Assembly: GCA_910584155.1 (NCBI GenBank)
Contig: CAJTYG010000007.1
Span: forward strand, 1-64,000
Origin: an uncultured Christensenella sp.
Lineage (GTDB): Bacteria > Bacillota > Clostridia > Christensenellales > CAG-917
Reading direction: 5' to 3'
DNA: 64,000 nucleotides
The position numbers and the translations under genes are program-made. Positions 1-7,472 of the stretch are shown here, piece by piece. Below the pieces are notes generated by a model that saw nothing but the letters and a program-made list of their open reading frames with translations, did not search any database and was not told the DNA's origin. Position 1 is the stretch's first letter. Each line of letters begins with the position of its first letter.

Positions 1-2
1 AC

Positions 3-1241
3 GACGTGCTTGAGATGGCAACGGTGTACAGCATAGCGCTTAAGCTCAAGGACGGACACGCAGGGAACGTAGCTTTGATATATAAGGATACAGAAACGGA
101 GCTTGAAGAGACCGAGCCATACGTATTCCAGACGGAAGATCCGTTTGATATAGATCCTACCGATTTCTTAGAGAAGCCCGAAAATGCGGAGCTGCGCTAC
201 GAGTACACGGGCGAGGAAATCACCTTCGACCTCACCGAACTCGAGTGGTACAATCCCATAGAAATGGAAGTTAAGACGGGCGTGCTAAAGGGTACGGAAA
301 TAGGCGAATACGAGGTGACGGTAGGCTTTGTAAGCGGCTCACTGTACGCATGGGGCACCGCAGAAGACTGGAACAGAACGCCTGTTACAGTGAAGATAGT
401 TATATACGAGGACGAGCAGAAGGGCAGATTTATCCTTACTGAAGCGGCAGCTGCAAGCCACGGCTACAAATTCCTGTACGAAAACTTCCACGCCTACGAA
501 AACGACATAAGCGAGTACGTATACAGTGCGGAAAGCGTGGTGTATATAGCCAATCTTGCGTATGCTGATACTGTAGCAGATTTATTGAGACAGTTTGCCA
601 ATGCCGAGGACATCACGGCATACACCGCAGACAATACCTTGATAGACGACCTCACTACAATGCTTGCAACGGGCATGATGCTTCGCATAATGGACGGCGA
701 AACAGTTTTGAACCAACTGACTATTTCGGTTATGGGCGACATAGACGGTGACGGCGACATAGGTACGGCGGACAAAGCCCGCTTGAACTCATATACATTG
801 GACAATCTGCCGCTTACGGGCGCATATCTCTTAGCCTGCGACCTTGATGGCGACGGTGAAGTAGGCACGGCAGATAAAGCAAGATTAAATGCCTACACGT
901 TGGACACCCTTGACATCTATGCAGGACTCACATTGCGAGATACCGCACAGCCCTCTGCGCAGACTTCGTCTGTTGAAACTTTGGCAAACGCCGACGAAAG
1001 TGCATTTGTCGAATGTAACACAGCACAAGCTGCTGAACTTATGTTTGCTGAATGTGCGCCTATAGATGAAAGTGGAATAACTAATGTAGAGAATGTTGGC
1101 GAATGTGAAATTGTAAGTGATAATGCTATAGCAGATAATGCAACAACGTTATTGAGCAATGAAACAGCTTATACGATTATTACAGATATAAAGAATATTG
1201 CTTATGCAAAGAGCATTTATGCCGATTGCAGCCAGAGATAA
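3..1241 (+). CDS. Secreted protein with C-terminal dockerin type I repeats (5' partial)
   Basis: The reading frame is open from the left edge, so only the last ~413 codons are present and the N-terminus with any signal peptide lies outside. Two dockerin type I units are clear, each a Ca-binding loop of the DxDGDGxxGxxD kind: GDIDGDGDIGTADKARLN (around bases 735-790) and DLDGDGEVGTADKARLN (around 840-890). Dockerins bind cohesin modules of scaffoldins or cell-surface proteins outside the cell, so this is probably an extracellular enzyme or adhesin. The upstream visible part is beta-rich and has no catalytic motif I recognise. Unusually, about 106 residues follow the second dockerin unit. This tail contains four cysteines and ends without an LPXTG motif or a membrane segment. 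The dockerin call is firm; the overall function is unknown. Confidence 0.85.
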   Translation, partial: DVLEMATVYSIALKLKDGHAGNVALIYKDTETELEETEPYVFQTEDPFDIDPTDFLEKPENAELRYEYTGEEITFDLTELEWYNPIEMEVKTGVLKGTEIGEYEVTVGFVSGSLYAWGTAEDWNRTPVTVKIVIYEDEQKGRFILTEAAAASHGYKFLYENFHAYENDISEYVYSAESVVYIANLAYADTVADLLRQFANAEDITAYTADNTLIDDLTTMLATGMMLRIMDGETVLNQLTISVMGDIDGDGDIGTADKARLNSYTLDNLPLTGAYLLACDLDGDGEVGTADKARLNAYTLDTLDIYAGLTLRDTAQPSAQTSSVETLANADESAFVECNTAQAAELMFAECAPIDESGITNVENVGECEIVSDNAIADNATTLLSNETAYTIITDIKNIAYAKSIYADCSQR

Positions 1242-1310
1242 TAATTTGTATTTGACTGTATTATTGCATGATAGAGAATAAAAAGCTCAAAAGTATAATT
1301 TTCCGTATAA

Positions 1311-1340
1311 AAAAAAGCATTGCCTTGCGCAATGCTTTTT
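1311..1340 (+). terminator. Rho-independent terminator of the dockerin gene
   Basis: An A-run, then the arms AAGCATTGC and GCAATGCTT around a short CTTGC-type loop, then a T-run. It lies about 70 bases after the dockerin stop codon and its symmetry would also allow it to act on the other strand. Confidence 0.8.
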
Positions 1341-1349
1341 AATGTTAAT

Positions 1350-1710
1350 AAATCCACCGGATAGTCCGGTGGTTCAGAAGAGGTTTACCGGTGAACAAGA
1401 ATATTCCTCCTATGCTTGAATGTGAAAGTAGTCCGCAAAACTATTGCACCTTTAGCAAGGAGGAATAGTCATTAAGGAAAATGACAAAGCTAATTTTAAC
1501 AAATAAAATTGATATTGCAAATAAAAAGCAGTAAAATTACGGTAGCAAATATAAGGTGAAACACGCTAACAATGCGAAGTAAACTACTATAAAAATTGGA
1601 GTTAGCGAACGCAGAAGACGGACTATGGGTAAGCGATTTCGCTATGCTAATAACAGAGGGTTTTACCCTCAAATTAAAAACCACCAGTTCAACTGGTGGA
1701 TTTTTATTAG
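1350..1710. mobile_element. Gene-free structured element, IS200/IS605-like (possible non-autonomous relic)
   Basis: This ~350-base stretch has no credible gene but is full of short hairpins. CCACCGGA-TAG-TCCGGTGG (1354-1372) lies at the left and CCACCAG-TTCAA-CTGGTGG (1681-1699) at the right. Between them are TATTCCTCC (1402-1410) paired with GGAGGAATA (1459-1467), and GAGGGT-ttt-ACCCTC near 1656-1670. Related but non-identical hairpins at both ends, with no terminal inverted repeats, fit the ends of IS200/IS605-family elements that have lost the transposase. A structured non-coding RNA is the main alternative. I see no transposase remnant. Confidence 0.35.
1671..1706 (-). terminator. Hairpin flanked by A-run and T-run, likely terminator of yitT
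   Basis: The CCACCAG/CTGGTGG stem is flanked by an A-run on the left and TTTTTA on the right, so it can terminate in either direction. It lies 17 bases beyond the stop codon of the minus-strand YitT gene. The same hairpin forms the right end of the IS200-like element, so it may have arrived with that element. Confidence 0.5.
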
Positions 1711-1722
1711 CTTTTGTAATAA

Positions 1723-2898
1723 TCAGCCTGCCGAATGGAAGCCCTTGCCTGCGACCTCGTGAGCCTTTATTGTGTAGGTAAATGCAAGCGGATCGCATTC
1801 CTTGATGATGTCCTTTACGGTGCCGAGCTGACGCTTGCTGACCACGCAGGTGAGGATTTTGTGCTCAGTCTTTGTGTAGTAGCCCATTGCGGTAGAGAGG
1901 GTGACACCTCTGTGAAGCTTTTCGCTGATAGCGGCGGATATTTCGTCCGATTTGTCGGTGATGATGTTGAACACGATGGACGACTGAAAGCCTGCCTGAA
2001 GCACGTCCGCCGTAAGCGAGCTTGTGACAAGCGATATGAACGAGAAGAATATCGGCGAGAGAATGGCTACAAGCGCTTCGGTTGCAGTGACAGTTGCGAA
2101 GTCGATTTTGATTACGCCCAGTATACCCGAGAAGGTTGCTACGGTGCAGTCGCAAATGAGTATCCACCATTGCGCACCCGTTTGCGGATTGTGCTTATGT
2201 ATGATTTTGCCGACTATGTCCGTGCCTGCCATGCTCATATTGTAACGCAGCATAAGCCCCAAGCAGAAGCCCATTGTCGCACCGCCTGCAAGCGCTGCGA
2301 GGATCTGCATACCGGGTTGATTGGGCACTGCAAATTGCGGGCACTTTACGGCGCCCAATAAGAACAACAGCCCCGAATATATCGATATGACAAAGAATGT
2401 GTTTATCGCAAATTTTTTGCCGAGCACGAAAAACGCAACGATGATAAACGGCATATTGAGGATAAACATTGTAAGACCGGGGTCGAATATGGTGAGCAGG
2501 GTGGTGTCGTTTGGCTTTAGCAGGACGACTATGTTGTATATGATCGTGGATATGCCGCTTACGCCGCCGGGGGCAAAGCCGTTGGGAACGATAAAAATGT
2601 GTGTCGTAACCGCACGTAATCCTGCAAGAAAAACGAGCATCAGCGCATATTTAATAAAATTGTCTGCATTTTGATTTGTAAAAGCAAATTTGCCTATTTT
2701 ATAGTGCTTGATAGGGACCTGTTTTTTGCCTCTCTTAAAAAACGCTTCCTCTTGTATATTGTCCGCAGGCGCTTTGTCATTAGTCTGTTCTGCGCTTTTC
2801 TGCGGCAGCTCGGGGACTTCGGCAGTGATAAGCTCGGTGGCGCTTGTCTCGTCGCAGGGCGCTGTCTCATCCAAAAAATCGGTTTGGTTTTCCATCAT
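1723..2898 (-). CDS. YitT family membrane protein (DUF2179 C-terminal domain)
   Basis: An integral membrane protein of about 391 residues. It has a hydrophilic, acidic N-terminal extension of ~65 residues, then five or six hydrophobic segments beginning near FIKYALMLVFLAGLRAVTTH and including the glycine-rich PNGFAPGGVSGISTIIYNI motif typical of the YitT family. It ends in a soluble ~80-residue DUF2179 domain (RGVTLSTAMGYYTKTEHKIL). YitT proteins are widespread in Firmicutes, and their transport role is not settled. The start was placed at the paired ATGs after AGGAG; the second ATG (2895) has the better spacing of seven bases. The gene is divergent from the DUF1538/P-II operon. The N-terminal extension is longer than in typical ~280-residue YitT proteins. 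Confidence 0.85.
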   Translation of the reverse strand: MMENQTDFLDETAPCDETSATELITAEVPELPQKSAEQTNDKAPADNIQEEAFFKRGKKQVPIKHYKIGKFAFTNQNADNFIKYALMLVFLAGLRAVTTHIFIVPNGFAPGGVSGISTIIYNIVVLLKPNDTTLLTIFDPGLTMFILNMPFIIVAFFVLGKKFAINTFFVISIYSGLLFLLGAVKCPQFAVPNQPGMQILAALAGGATMGFCLGLMLRYNMSMAGTDIVGKIIHKHNPQTGAQWWILICDCTVATFSGILGVIKIDFATVTATEALVAILSPIFFSFISLVTSSLTADVLQAGFQSSIVFNIITDKSDEISAAISEKLHRGVTLSTAMGYYTKTEHKILTCVVSKRQLGTVKDIIKECDPLAFTYTIKAHEVAGKGFHSAG

Positions 2899-2936
2899 AA
2901 TTCTCCTGTACATAAGGTGCATAAACGCACAAGATA

Positions 2937-2966
2937 AAGATATGAAATTTGCAGCCTAAAAGTCAA
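2937..2966 (-). promoter_or_regulatory. Putative sigma-A promoter of the yitT-type gene
   Basis: On the minus strand TTGACT (2961-2966) and TATCTT (2937-2942) are separated by 18 bases, about 40 bases upstream of the YitT start. Found by eye. Confidence 0.4.
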
Positions 2967-3092
2967 GTGAATTTGAAATATTTTCGGATGTAAAATTATG
3001 TAATTTATAAAATAATATAAATCTATGCAGATAGCGATATTTTATAATTAAATTTATTGCGTATTTGACAAATTTGACATTTTATGGCATAC

Positions 3093-3121
3093 TTTACGAT
3101 AAGATAACTATTGTTTATAGA
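3093..3121 (+). promoter_or_regulatory. Putative promoter of the DUF1538/P-II operon
   Basis: TTTACG (3093-3098), a 17-base spacer and TATAGA (3116-3121) end eight bases before the ATG at 3130, so the mRNA would have almost no leader. No Shine-Dalgarno is visible upstream of that ATG. Two TTGACA boxes (3065-3070 and 3074-3079) lie just upstream and are alternative -35 elements. Confidence 0.35.
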
Positions 3122-3129
3122 AAACGCAT

Positions 3130-4881
3130 ATGGCTGATGATGACCGCAATTTAAATACGCCTCAGCCCGACGGCAACGCCGTAGACAATGACGCTGTGAG
3201 TGCCATTGACGACGCAGTATCGGAGCAAGCTTCCGTCCCCGAAGACGGAAGCGTTTTGAACGTATCGGAAGAGCAGCCGTTATCAAAGGAGCAGGCAAAG
3301 GCGCTTAAAAAAGCGCAGAAGAAGATAGACGCATCCTTCAATGCAAAAGTAGTGGGCAAAAGCCTTCTGTCAAAGCTTAAGGAATCCGTCATATCCGTTA
3401 TGCCCGTTGCGATAATCGTTTTGATACTTTGTCTTACGCCCGTTGTGGACGCTTCCGCAAGAGAGATAGTTACATTTTTGGTGTCGGCAATCTTCCTCGT
3501 GCTGGGCATAGGACTTTTCAATCTCGGTGCGGACCTTGCTATGACGCCTATGGGCGAGCATATAGGATCGGGGTTGACCAAATCAAGAAACCTGCCGCTT
3601 CTGCTGCTCGTAAGCTTTGTTATGGGCTTGCTTATCACCGTTGCGGAGCCCGATTTGTCGGTGCTTGCAGGTCAGGTCAGCGCCGTTATGAACAGAACCG
3701 TCCTCATAGTTGTGGTGGGCGTAGGCGTGGGCTTGTTCCTCTTGCTTGCAATAATCAAGGTCGTATTCAAAAAGAATTTGTCAACGCTTTTGATGTTTTT
3801 CTATCTTGTGCTTTTTGCGCTTTGCGCCATTATGATAGAAAACGGCAAGGGAATGTTTTTGCCGCTTGCGTTTGACTCGGGCGGCGTGACGACAGGTCCT
3901 ATAACAGTACCGTTTATCATGGCGTTGGGCGTCGGCGTTGCTTCAACTGTCGGCGGGCGAAAGTCGCAGGAAAACAGCTTCGGTCTTATCGCTCTTTGCT
4001 CGATAGGACCTATGATAGCGGTGTTTATCCTGTCGCTGTTTATGAAGGGCGAGCTTACTTATAAGATACCGCCTTATTCCATAGCCGATGACATAGGGGC
4101 GCAGCTTGCTTCCACGCTCGGCTCAAATGCGGTGGACGTCATCATTGCGCTTGCGCTGATAGTGGCATTTTTCCTCATATTGCAGTTTACGGTGCTGAAG
4201 CTGCCTAAACGGCGTATTTTGCAGATAGGCATAGGCATAATTTATACGTTTATCGGGTTGCTTATCTTCTTCACGTCGGTGAATATGGGCTTTATGCCTA
4301 TCGGCTTTAAGCTTGGAAAGGCGCTTGCAAGCTTCAGCAAGCCGTTGCTTGTGGTGTTCAGCTTTGTGATGGGCTTTGTGGTGGTGCTTGCCGAGCCTGC
4401 GGTGCACGTCTTAAACAATCAGGTGGAACAGATCACAGACGGCGCAGTGAAAAAGAGGTCTATGCTGCTTGCGCTGTCGCTTGGCGTGGGACTGTCGATA
4501 GGGCTGTCGGTGATAAGAATTGTGTTTGATTTTTCGTTGCTTTACTATCTCATCCCCGGCTATATAATTTCGCTCGGACTGTCCTTTTTCGTGCCGAAGA
4601 TATATACGGCAATCGCATTCGACTCCGGCGGAGTTGCCTCAGGTCCGCTCACGGCAAGCTTTATACTGCCGTTTGCAATGGGCGCTTGCAGCGTGCTTGT
4701 GGGGTCCGGCTCGGAGGTGCTTGAGCTTGCGTTCGGCATAGTCGCAATGGTTGCAATGACGCCGCTTATCACCATACAGATTTTGGGCTTCAGAGCAATA
4801 GCTGCTGCAAAGGTCAAGGAAAAGATAAGTATGAAGCGTATTGTGGACGCTGACGACGAGCAGATCATAGAGTTTATGTGA
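3130..4881 (+). CDS. Double-domain DUF1538 membrane protein, probable cation/proton antiporter
   Basis: 583 residues: an acidic, Lys/Ala-rich cytoplasmic N-terminus of ~80 residues, then two homologous membrane halves. Each half carries a matched pair of signatures: TVAEPDLSVLAGQV with AFDSGGVTTGPITVPF in the first, and VLAEPAVHVLNNQV with AFDSGGVASGPLTASF in the second. This internal duplication is characteristic of DUF1538. DUF1538 proteins (UmpA/UmpB of Halomonas) have been reported to act as Na+(K+)/H+ antiporters; here both units are fused in one chain. Two P-II-like genes follow, spaced 7 bases and then overlapping, so transport is probably gated by those regulators. Family assignment is firm; the substrate is inference. 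Confidence 0.85.
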   Translation: MADDDRNLNTPQPDGNAVDNDAVSAIDDAVSEQASVPEDGSVLNVSEEQPLSKEQAKALKKAQKKIDASFNAKVVGKSLLSKLKESVISVMPVAIIVLILCLTPVVDASAREIVTFLVSAIFLVLGIGLFNLGADLAMTPMGEHIGSGLTKSRNLPLLLLVSFVMGLLITVAEPDLSVLAGQVSAVMNRTVLIVVVGVGVGLFLLLAIIKVVFKKNLSTLLMFFYLVLFALCAIMIENGKGMFLPLAFDSGGVTTGPITVPFIMALGVGVASTVGGRKSQENSFGLIALCSIGPMIAVFILSLFMKGELTYKIPPYSIADDIGAQLASTLGSNAVDVIIALALIVAFFLILQFTVLKLPKRRILQIGIGIIYTFIGLLIFFTSVNMGFMPIGFKLGKALASFSKPLLVVFSFVMGFVVVLAEPAVHVLNNQVEQITDGAVKKRSMLLALSLGVGLSIGLSVIRIVFDFSLLYYLIPGYIISLGLSFFVPKIYTAIAFDSGGVASGPLTASFILPFAMGACSVLVGSGSEVLELAFGIVAMVAMTPLITIQILGFRAIAAAKVKEKISMKRIVDADDEQIIEFM

Positions 4882-4888
4882 GGTCGCT

Positions 4889-5395
4889 ATGCCAAAGTCA
4901 AACGATAAACACAATTTAAGAGTTAAATCGGTGTCTAAATTAGCCGTTGTAAAGCCTGTCGCAAAGGCGGTTGACGCTTTGCAAAATGCGGGAAAGGGCG
5001 TAGCTAAGCATGGCGCAAAGAGCGGCAACAGCAAGGTCAGCACAGACAGACTCGAGATGCTTGTGACCATAATAAACAGGGATAAAGCGGAATTCTATCA
5101 GGACCTTTTGCAGCGTTATGAGGTGAATATGCAGCTCGCCGTGCGTGCGAGAGGCACCGCAAGGCAGCAGACCTTGAGCCTGTTGGGACTTGAAAGCCTG
5201 CCAAAAACCGCAATATTCAGCTTCATCAAGGAAAGCAAGGTGCAGGACGCCTTGAGCGAGCTTGAAAATAAGTTTAAAACGATAAAAGGCGGCGAGGGCG
5301 TGGCATATACCGTGCCGCTTACAAGCGTTATAGGTGTTGCTATATTCGGATTTTTGAGCAACAACGAAAAAACCGTCAAGGAGGATAAGCAATGA
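4889..5395 (+). CDS. P-II-like signalling protein with basic N-terminal extension
   Basis: 168 residues. The first ~50 are basic and low in structure (many Lys, Ala, Ser). The rest folds in the ferredoxin-like P-II pattern: an initial strand LEMLVTIINRDKAEFYQDLL, a central helix and strand (LPKTAIFSFIKES), and a C-terminal GEGVAYTVPLTSVIGV segment that matches the nucleotide-binding end of P-II proteins. The conserved T-loop tyrosine region is shortened. The start has GAGG six bases upstream. The gene overlaps the next P-II gene as ATGA, so the two are probably co-translated and may form a heteromer that binds the DUF1538 antiporter. Confidence 0.7.
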   Translation: MPKSNDKHNLRVKSVSKLAVVKPVAKAVDALQNAGKGVAKHGAKSGNSKVSTDRLEMLVTIINRDKAEFYQDLLQRYEVNMQLAVRARGTARQQTLSLLGLESLPKTAIFSFIKESKVQDALSELENKFKTIKGGEGVAYTVPLTSVIGVAIFGFLSNNEKTVKEDKQ

Positions 5396-5742
5396 AAACC
5401 TTTGATCACGAGCTTATCATGTGTATAGTAAACGAGGGATTTTCCGATTTGGTGATGGATACCGCAAGAGAGGTTGGCGCAAGGGGCGGCACAGTGCTCA
5501 GCGCAAGAGGCACCGCCAACAAGGAAGCGGAAAAGCTTTTCAGAATAGACGTGCAGCCTCAAAAGGAAATCGTGATGATAGTTGTGCATAACTCGCTGCG
5601 TGACGAGATTTTGCACGCTCTTTATAAGGAAGTGGGACTTAATACCCCCGGACAGGGTATTGCCTTTGCTATGCCTGTGGACAACGTTGTGGGTATTGCG
5701 GACGGAAAGCCAAACAACGACCAAAACCCCGAGGATAAATAA
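5392..5742 (+). CDS. P-II family nitrogen-regulator-like protein
   Basis: 116 residues, the size of a classical P-II subunit. The strand MIVVHNSLRDEILHALYKEV and the end GQGIAFAMPVDNVVGI match the P-II core. The T-loop segment (RGTANKEAEKLFRIDVQPQ) lacks the uridylylated tyrosine of GlnB, so control is probably by a bound small molecule rather than by uridylylation. GGAGG precedes the start, which overlaps the upstream stop codon (ATGA). As the last gene of the DUF1538 operon it is best read as a dedicated regulator of that transporter, not as a global nitrogen sensor; that role is inferred from position. Confidence 0.75.
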   Translation: MKTFDHELIMCIVNEGFSDLVMDTAREVGARGGTVLSARGTANKEAEKLFRIDVQPQKEIVMIVVHNSLRDEILHALYKEVGLNTPGQGIAFAMPVDNVVGIADGKPNNDQNPEDK

Positions 5743-5935
5743 AAAACAAAAACGAACGATACTCAAAATAACGGTGCGCACAAGTAACGGCTGAGTTTTT
5801 GAGGATAAATGGCAAAAAGCAAATAACTGCCAAAAACCTGAAAATAAATAGAGTGGTGAACGAATAGCGACCTAACATAGAGGATAAGTGATTAAAAACG
5901 AAAAAAGGCTGAAATTTCTGAGATAAATAGCTTAA
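5731..5935 (+). repeat. Degenerate ~40-base tandem repeat downstream of the P-II operon
   Basis: A motif close to GAGGATAAAT recurs at 5731, 5801, 5840, 5880 and 5920. The last four copies are 39 to 40 bases apart. The first copy spans the last codons of the P-II gene. The stretch is A-rich and has no gene; the units between motif copies are strongly diverged. Confidence 0.45.
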
Positions 5936-5965
5936 AAAAGCAAGAAAAAACAATGAAATTTATAT

Positions 5966-5996
5966 AAAAACCGCTGTATTTTGACAGCGGTTTTTT
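5966..5996 (+). terminator. Rho-independent terminator
   Basis: AAAAA, then CCGCTGT-attttg-ACAGCGG, then TTTTTT. It closes the DUF1538/P-II transcription unit after ~220 bases of A-rich non-coding DNA and is symmetrical enough to work in both directions. Confidence 0.85.
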
Positions 5997-6061
5997 GTTG
6001 CTTAGGGATATAAAACTCAAAAATTTTGATGTTTTATGATGATAATTTGGGCAATTTTGTT

Positions 6062-6087
6062 GCTTATTGATAATGATTCTCAATAAG
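6062..6087. promoter_or_regulatory. Fur-box-like palindrome 1
   Basis: TTATTGATAATGATTCTCAATAA is a near-perfect palindrome containing the GATAATGAT core of the classical Fur box. No gene start lies nearby on either strand. Confidence 0.6.
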
Positions 6088-6093
6088 GGCGTC

Positions 6094-6120
6094 GCTTAAT
6101 GATAATGATTATCAATAAGC
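6094..6120. promoter_or_regulatory. Fur-box-like palindrome 2
   Basis: A second copy, six bases after the first, with the core GATAATGATTATCA. It matches the 19-base Fur consensus very closely. The pair sits between the convergent ends of two genes. Confidence 0.65.
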
Positions 6121-6272
6121 TTTTTATCAGCGGTCGTCACGGGTGATGTAGTTTAATTTGTGTTTGTGTTGTGGCAACAGGTGAGGTGAAAATATTGCGT
6201 TTGGTTGTGCGGTGTTCATCACTGCTGTGGGGCACGGATAGCAGAAGTGGCGTTTGGTGTTGTACGTCACGG

Positions 6273-7334
6273 TCAACGGTCGTCACGTCTGTCACGCCTG
6301 TCGTAGTCACGGTCGTCGTAATCCCGTCTGTCACGTCTGTAATCACGGTCGTCGTAGCTGCGCCTTTCGTTTCTGTCATAGTCACGGTCGTCACGTCGGT
6401 CGTTACGTCCGTCGTAGCGGTCGTCATAGCCACGGTCGTTGCGGCGGTCGTCGGTGCGGCTGTATGAGCGGGAATCGTCATAGTCCACGTCGCCTCTGCC
6501 ACGTGAGCTGCGGACGGAATTTCTTGCATAGCGTTTTTCGCCCTTGTTTGGCTTAAACAGCAAAAGCACGATTATGACCGCAGGAATTGCGATACCGATT
6601 ATTATGATGATACGCAGTGCGACGGAAGTGCTTGGCGTAAGGTCGCCGCCGATGGGGGGCTTAGGCTCGTTTTTGGAAGCGAGCAGAGCGTCCCTTTCCG
6701 CCTGCGTCTTTTTTTGGTAGGGGACGGAGAACGGCTCGACGTCGCTGACGGAAACAAAGGTTGAATACGTATTGCCGTTGAGAGTTGCGTTGATGTAGAT
6801 TTGATTTTCGTCCTCGCCGTAGCCTATGAATTTGATTGTATAGTCGTTTGTGATAACAGTGCCGTTTACGGTGACGTTTGCGCCTTCCTTGAGCGTAAGG
6901 CGCACGTCGGGATAAAGCGACTCGTCCTCCGAAAGGGTGATGTTTGAAACCGTAGGCTCCTCGGTGAGATAGAGCGAATAGTTTTCATCGCAATATTTTA
7001 CGTCGCAGATGTATGCCGTCACGCCCTCGTCCGGTCTTGGGGGTGTGATGCGCACGACCTGCAGAAAATAGCTTTGAGGAATGTATATTTTGTGAGAACC
7101 GTAGTAGATGTAGACCGTGGATTTGCCTGCGGTTGCGTTGCCCTCGAGATTGCTGACGGGCGCTTTTATGACTTCGGCAGTGGCTTCGGCTGCGTTTGCG
7201 ACGTTCGATACGCCGTCAAAACCGTTTATAGCTGAATTTGCGACGTTGGATACGCCGAAAATTGCCGTGCCTGCGAGAATAAGCAGAACGGCTATTGCAA
7301 GGGCTAATGAAAATTTTGCAGATATATTTTTCAT
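6273..7334 (-). CDS. Membrane protein with extracytoplasmic domain and Arg/Asp/Tyr-repeat C-terminal tail
   Basis: 353 residues from the ATG at 7334. Visible in order: an N-terminal hydrophobic signal segment (FSLALAIAVLLILAGTAIFG), an extracytoplasmic region of ~220 residues with beta-rich stretches, a membrane segment (ALRIIIIIGIAIPAVIIVLL) near residues 240-260, and a ~90-residue tail made almost only of Arg, Asp, Tyr and Ser in units such as DRRDYDDRDY. The tail should be cytoplasmic if the signal segment is cleaved or crosses the membrane. I do not recognise the family. No Shine-Dalgarno precedes the start; a TATAAT lies seven bases upstream of the ATG, so the message may be leaderless. 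The opposite-strand open frames in the tail are artefacts of its codon repeat. Confidence 0.7.
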   Translation of the reverse strand: MKNISAKFSLALAIAVLLILAGTAIFGVSNVANSAINGFDGVSNVANAAEATAEVIKAPVSNLEGNATAGKSTVYIYYGSHKIYIPQSYFLQVVRITPPRPDEGVTAYICDVKYCDENYSLYLTEEPTVSNITLSEDESLYPDVRLTLKEGANVTVNGTVITNDYTIKFIGYGEDENQIYINATLNGNTYSTFVSVSDVEPFSVPYQKKTQAERDALLASKNEPKPPIGGDLTPSTSVALRIIIIIGIAIPAVIIVLLLFKPNKGEKRYARNSVRSSRGRGDVDYDDSRSYSRTDDRRNDRGYDDRYDGRNDRRDDRDYDRNERRSYDDRDYRRDRRDYDDRDYDRRDRRDDR

Positions 7335-7341
7335 CGTAATA

Positions 7342-7347
7342 ATTATA
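7342..7347 (-). promoter_or_regulatory. TATAAT -10 hexamer seven bases upstream of the ATG
   Basis: The -10 hexamer is perfect. The nearest TTGACA (7361-7366) is only 13 bases upstream of it, so the -35 assignment is unclear. Confidence 0.35.
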
Positions 7348-7436
7348 ATACTATAATACTTGTCAAAAGCAAAGTCTTTAAAGCCATTTTTTAAAGAGAA
7401 TTTTTGTTTTGGTTGTAAAAATTTTGGCACAAATTT

Positions 7437-7466
7437 TTGATTTTTGCGGGATTTGCGACTTATGCT
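7437..7466 (+). promoter_or_regulatory. Putative promoter of the phage head cluster
   Basis: TTGATT (7437-7442), an 18-base spacer and TATGCT (7461-7466), with the terL ATG exactly six bases further on. No Shine-Dalgarno precedes that ATG, which supports a leaderless start. Confidence 0.4.
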
Positions 7467-7472
7467 CCGTGT

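Noticed and set aside
1735..2361. 208-codon plus-strand frame opposite the YitT gene
   Set aside because: The minus-strand frame has clear membrane helices and a DUF2179 domain; the plus-strand product is Arg/Cys/His-rich and matches nothing.
5392..5742. Classical GlnB/GlnK nitrogen regulator
   Set aside because: No T-loop tyrosine and no amtB or glnA neighbour; linkage is to a DUF1538 transporter.
6137..6556. Overlapping open frames on both strands around the Arg/Asp repeat
   Set aside because: They arise from the short codon repeat (GGTCGTC-type) read in other frames and lack ribosome sites. Only the minus-strand membrane protein has a signal peptide and normal domain order.
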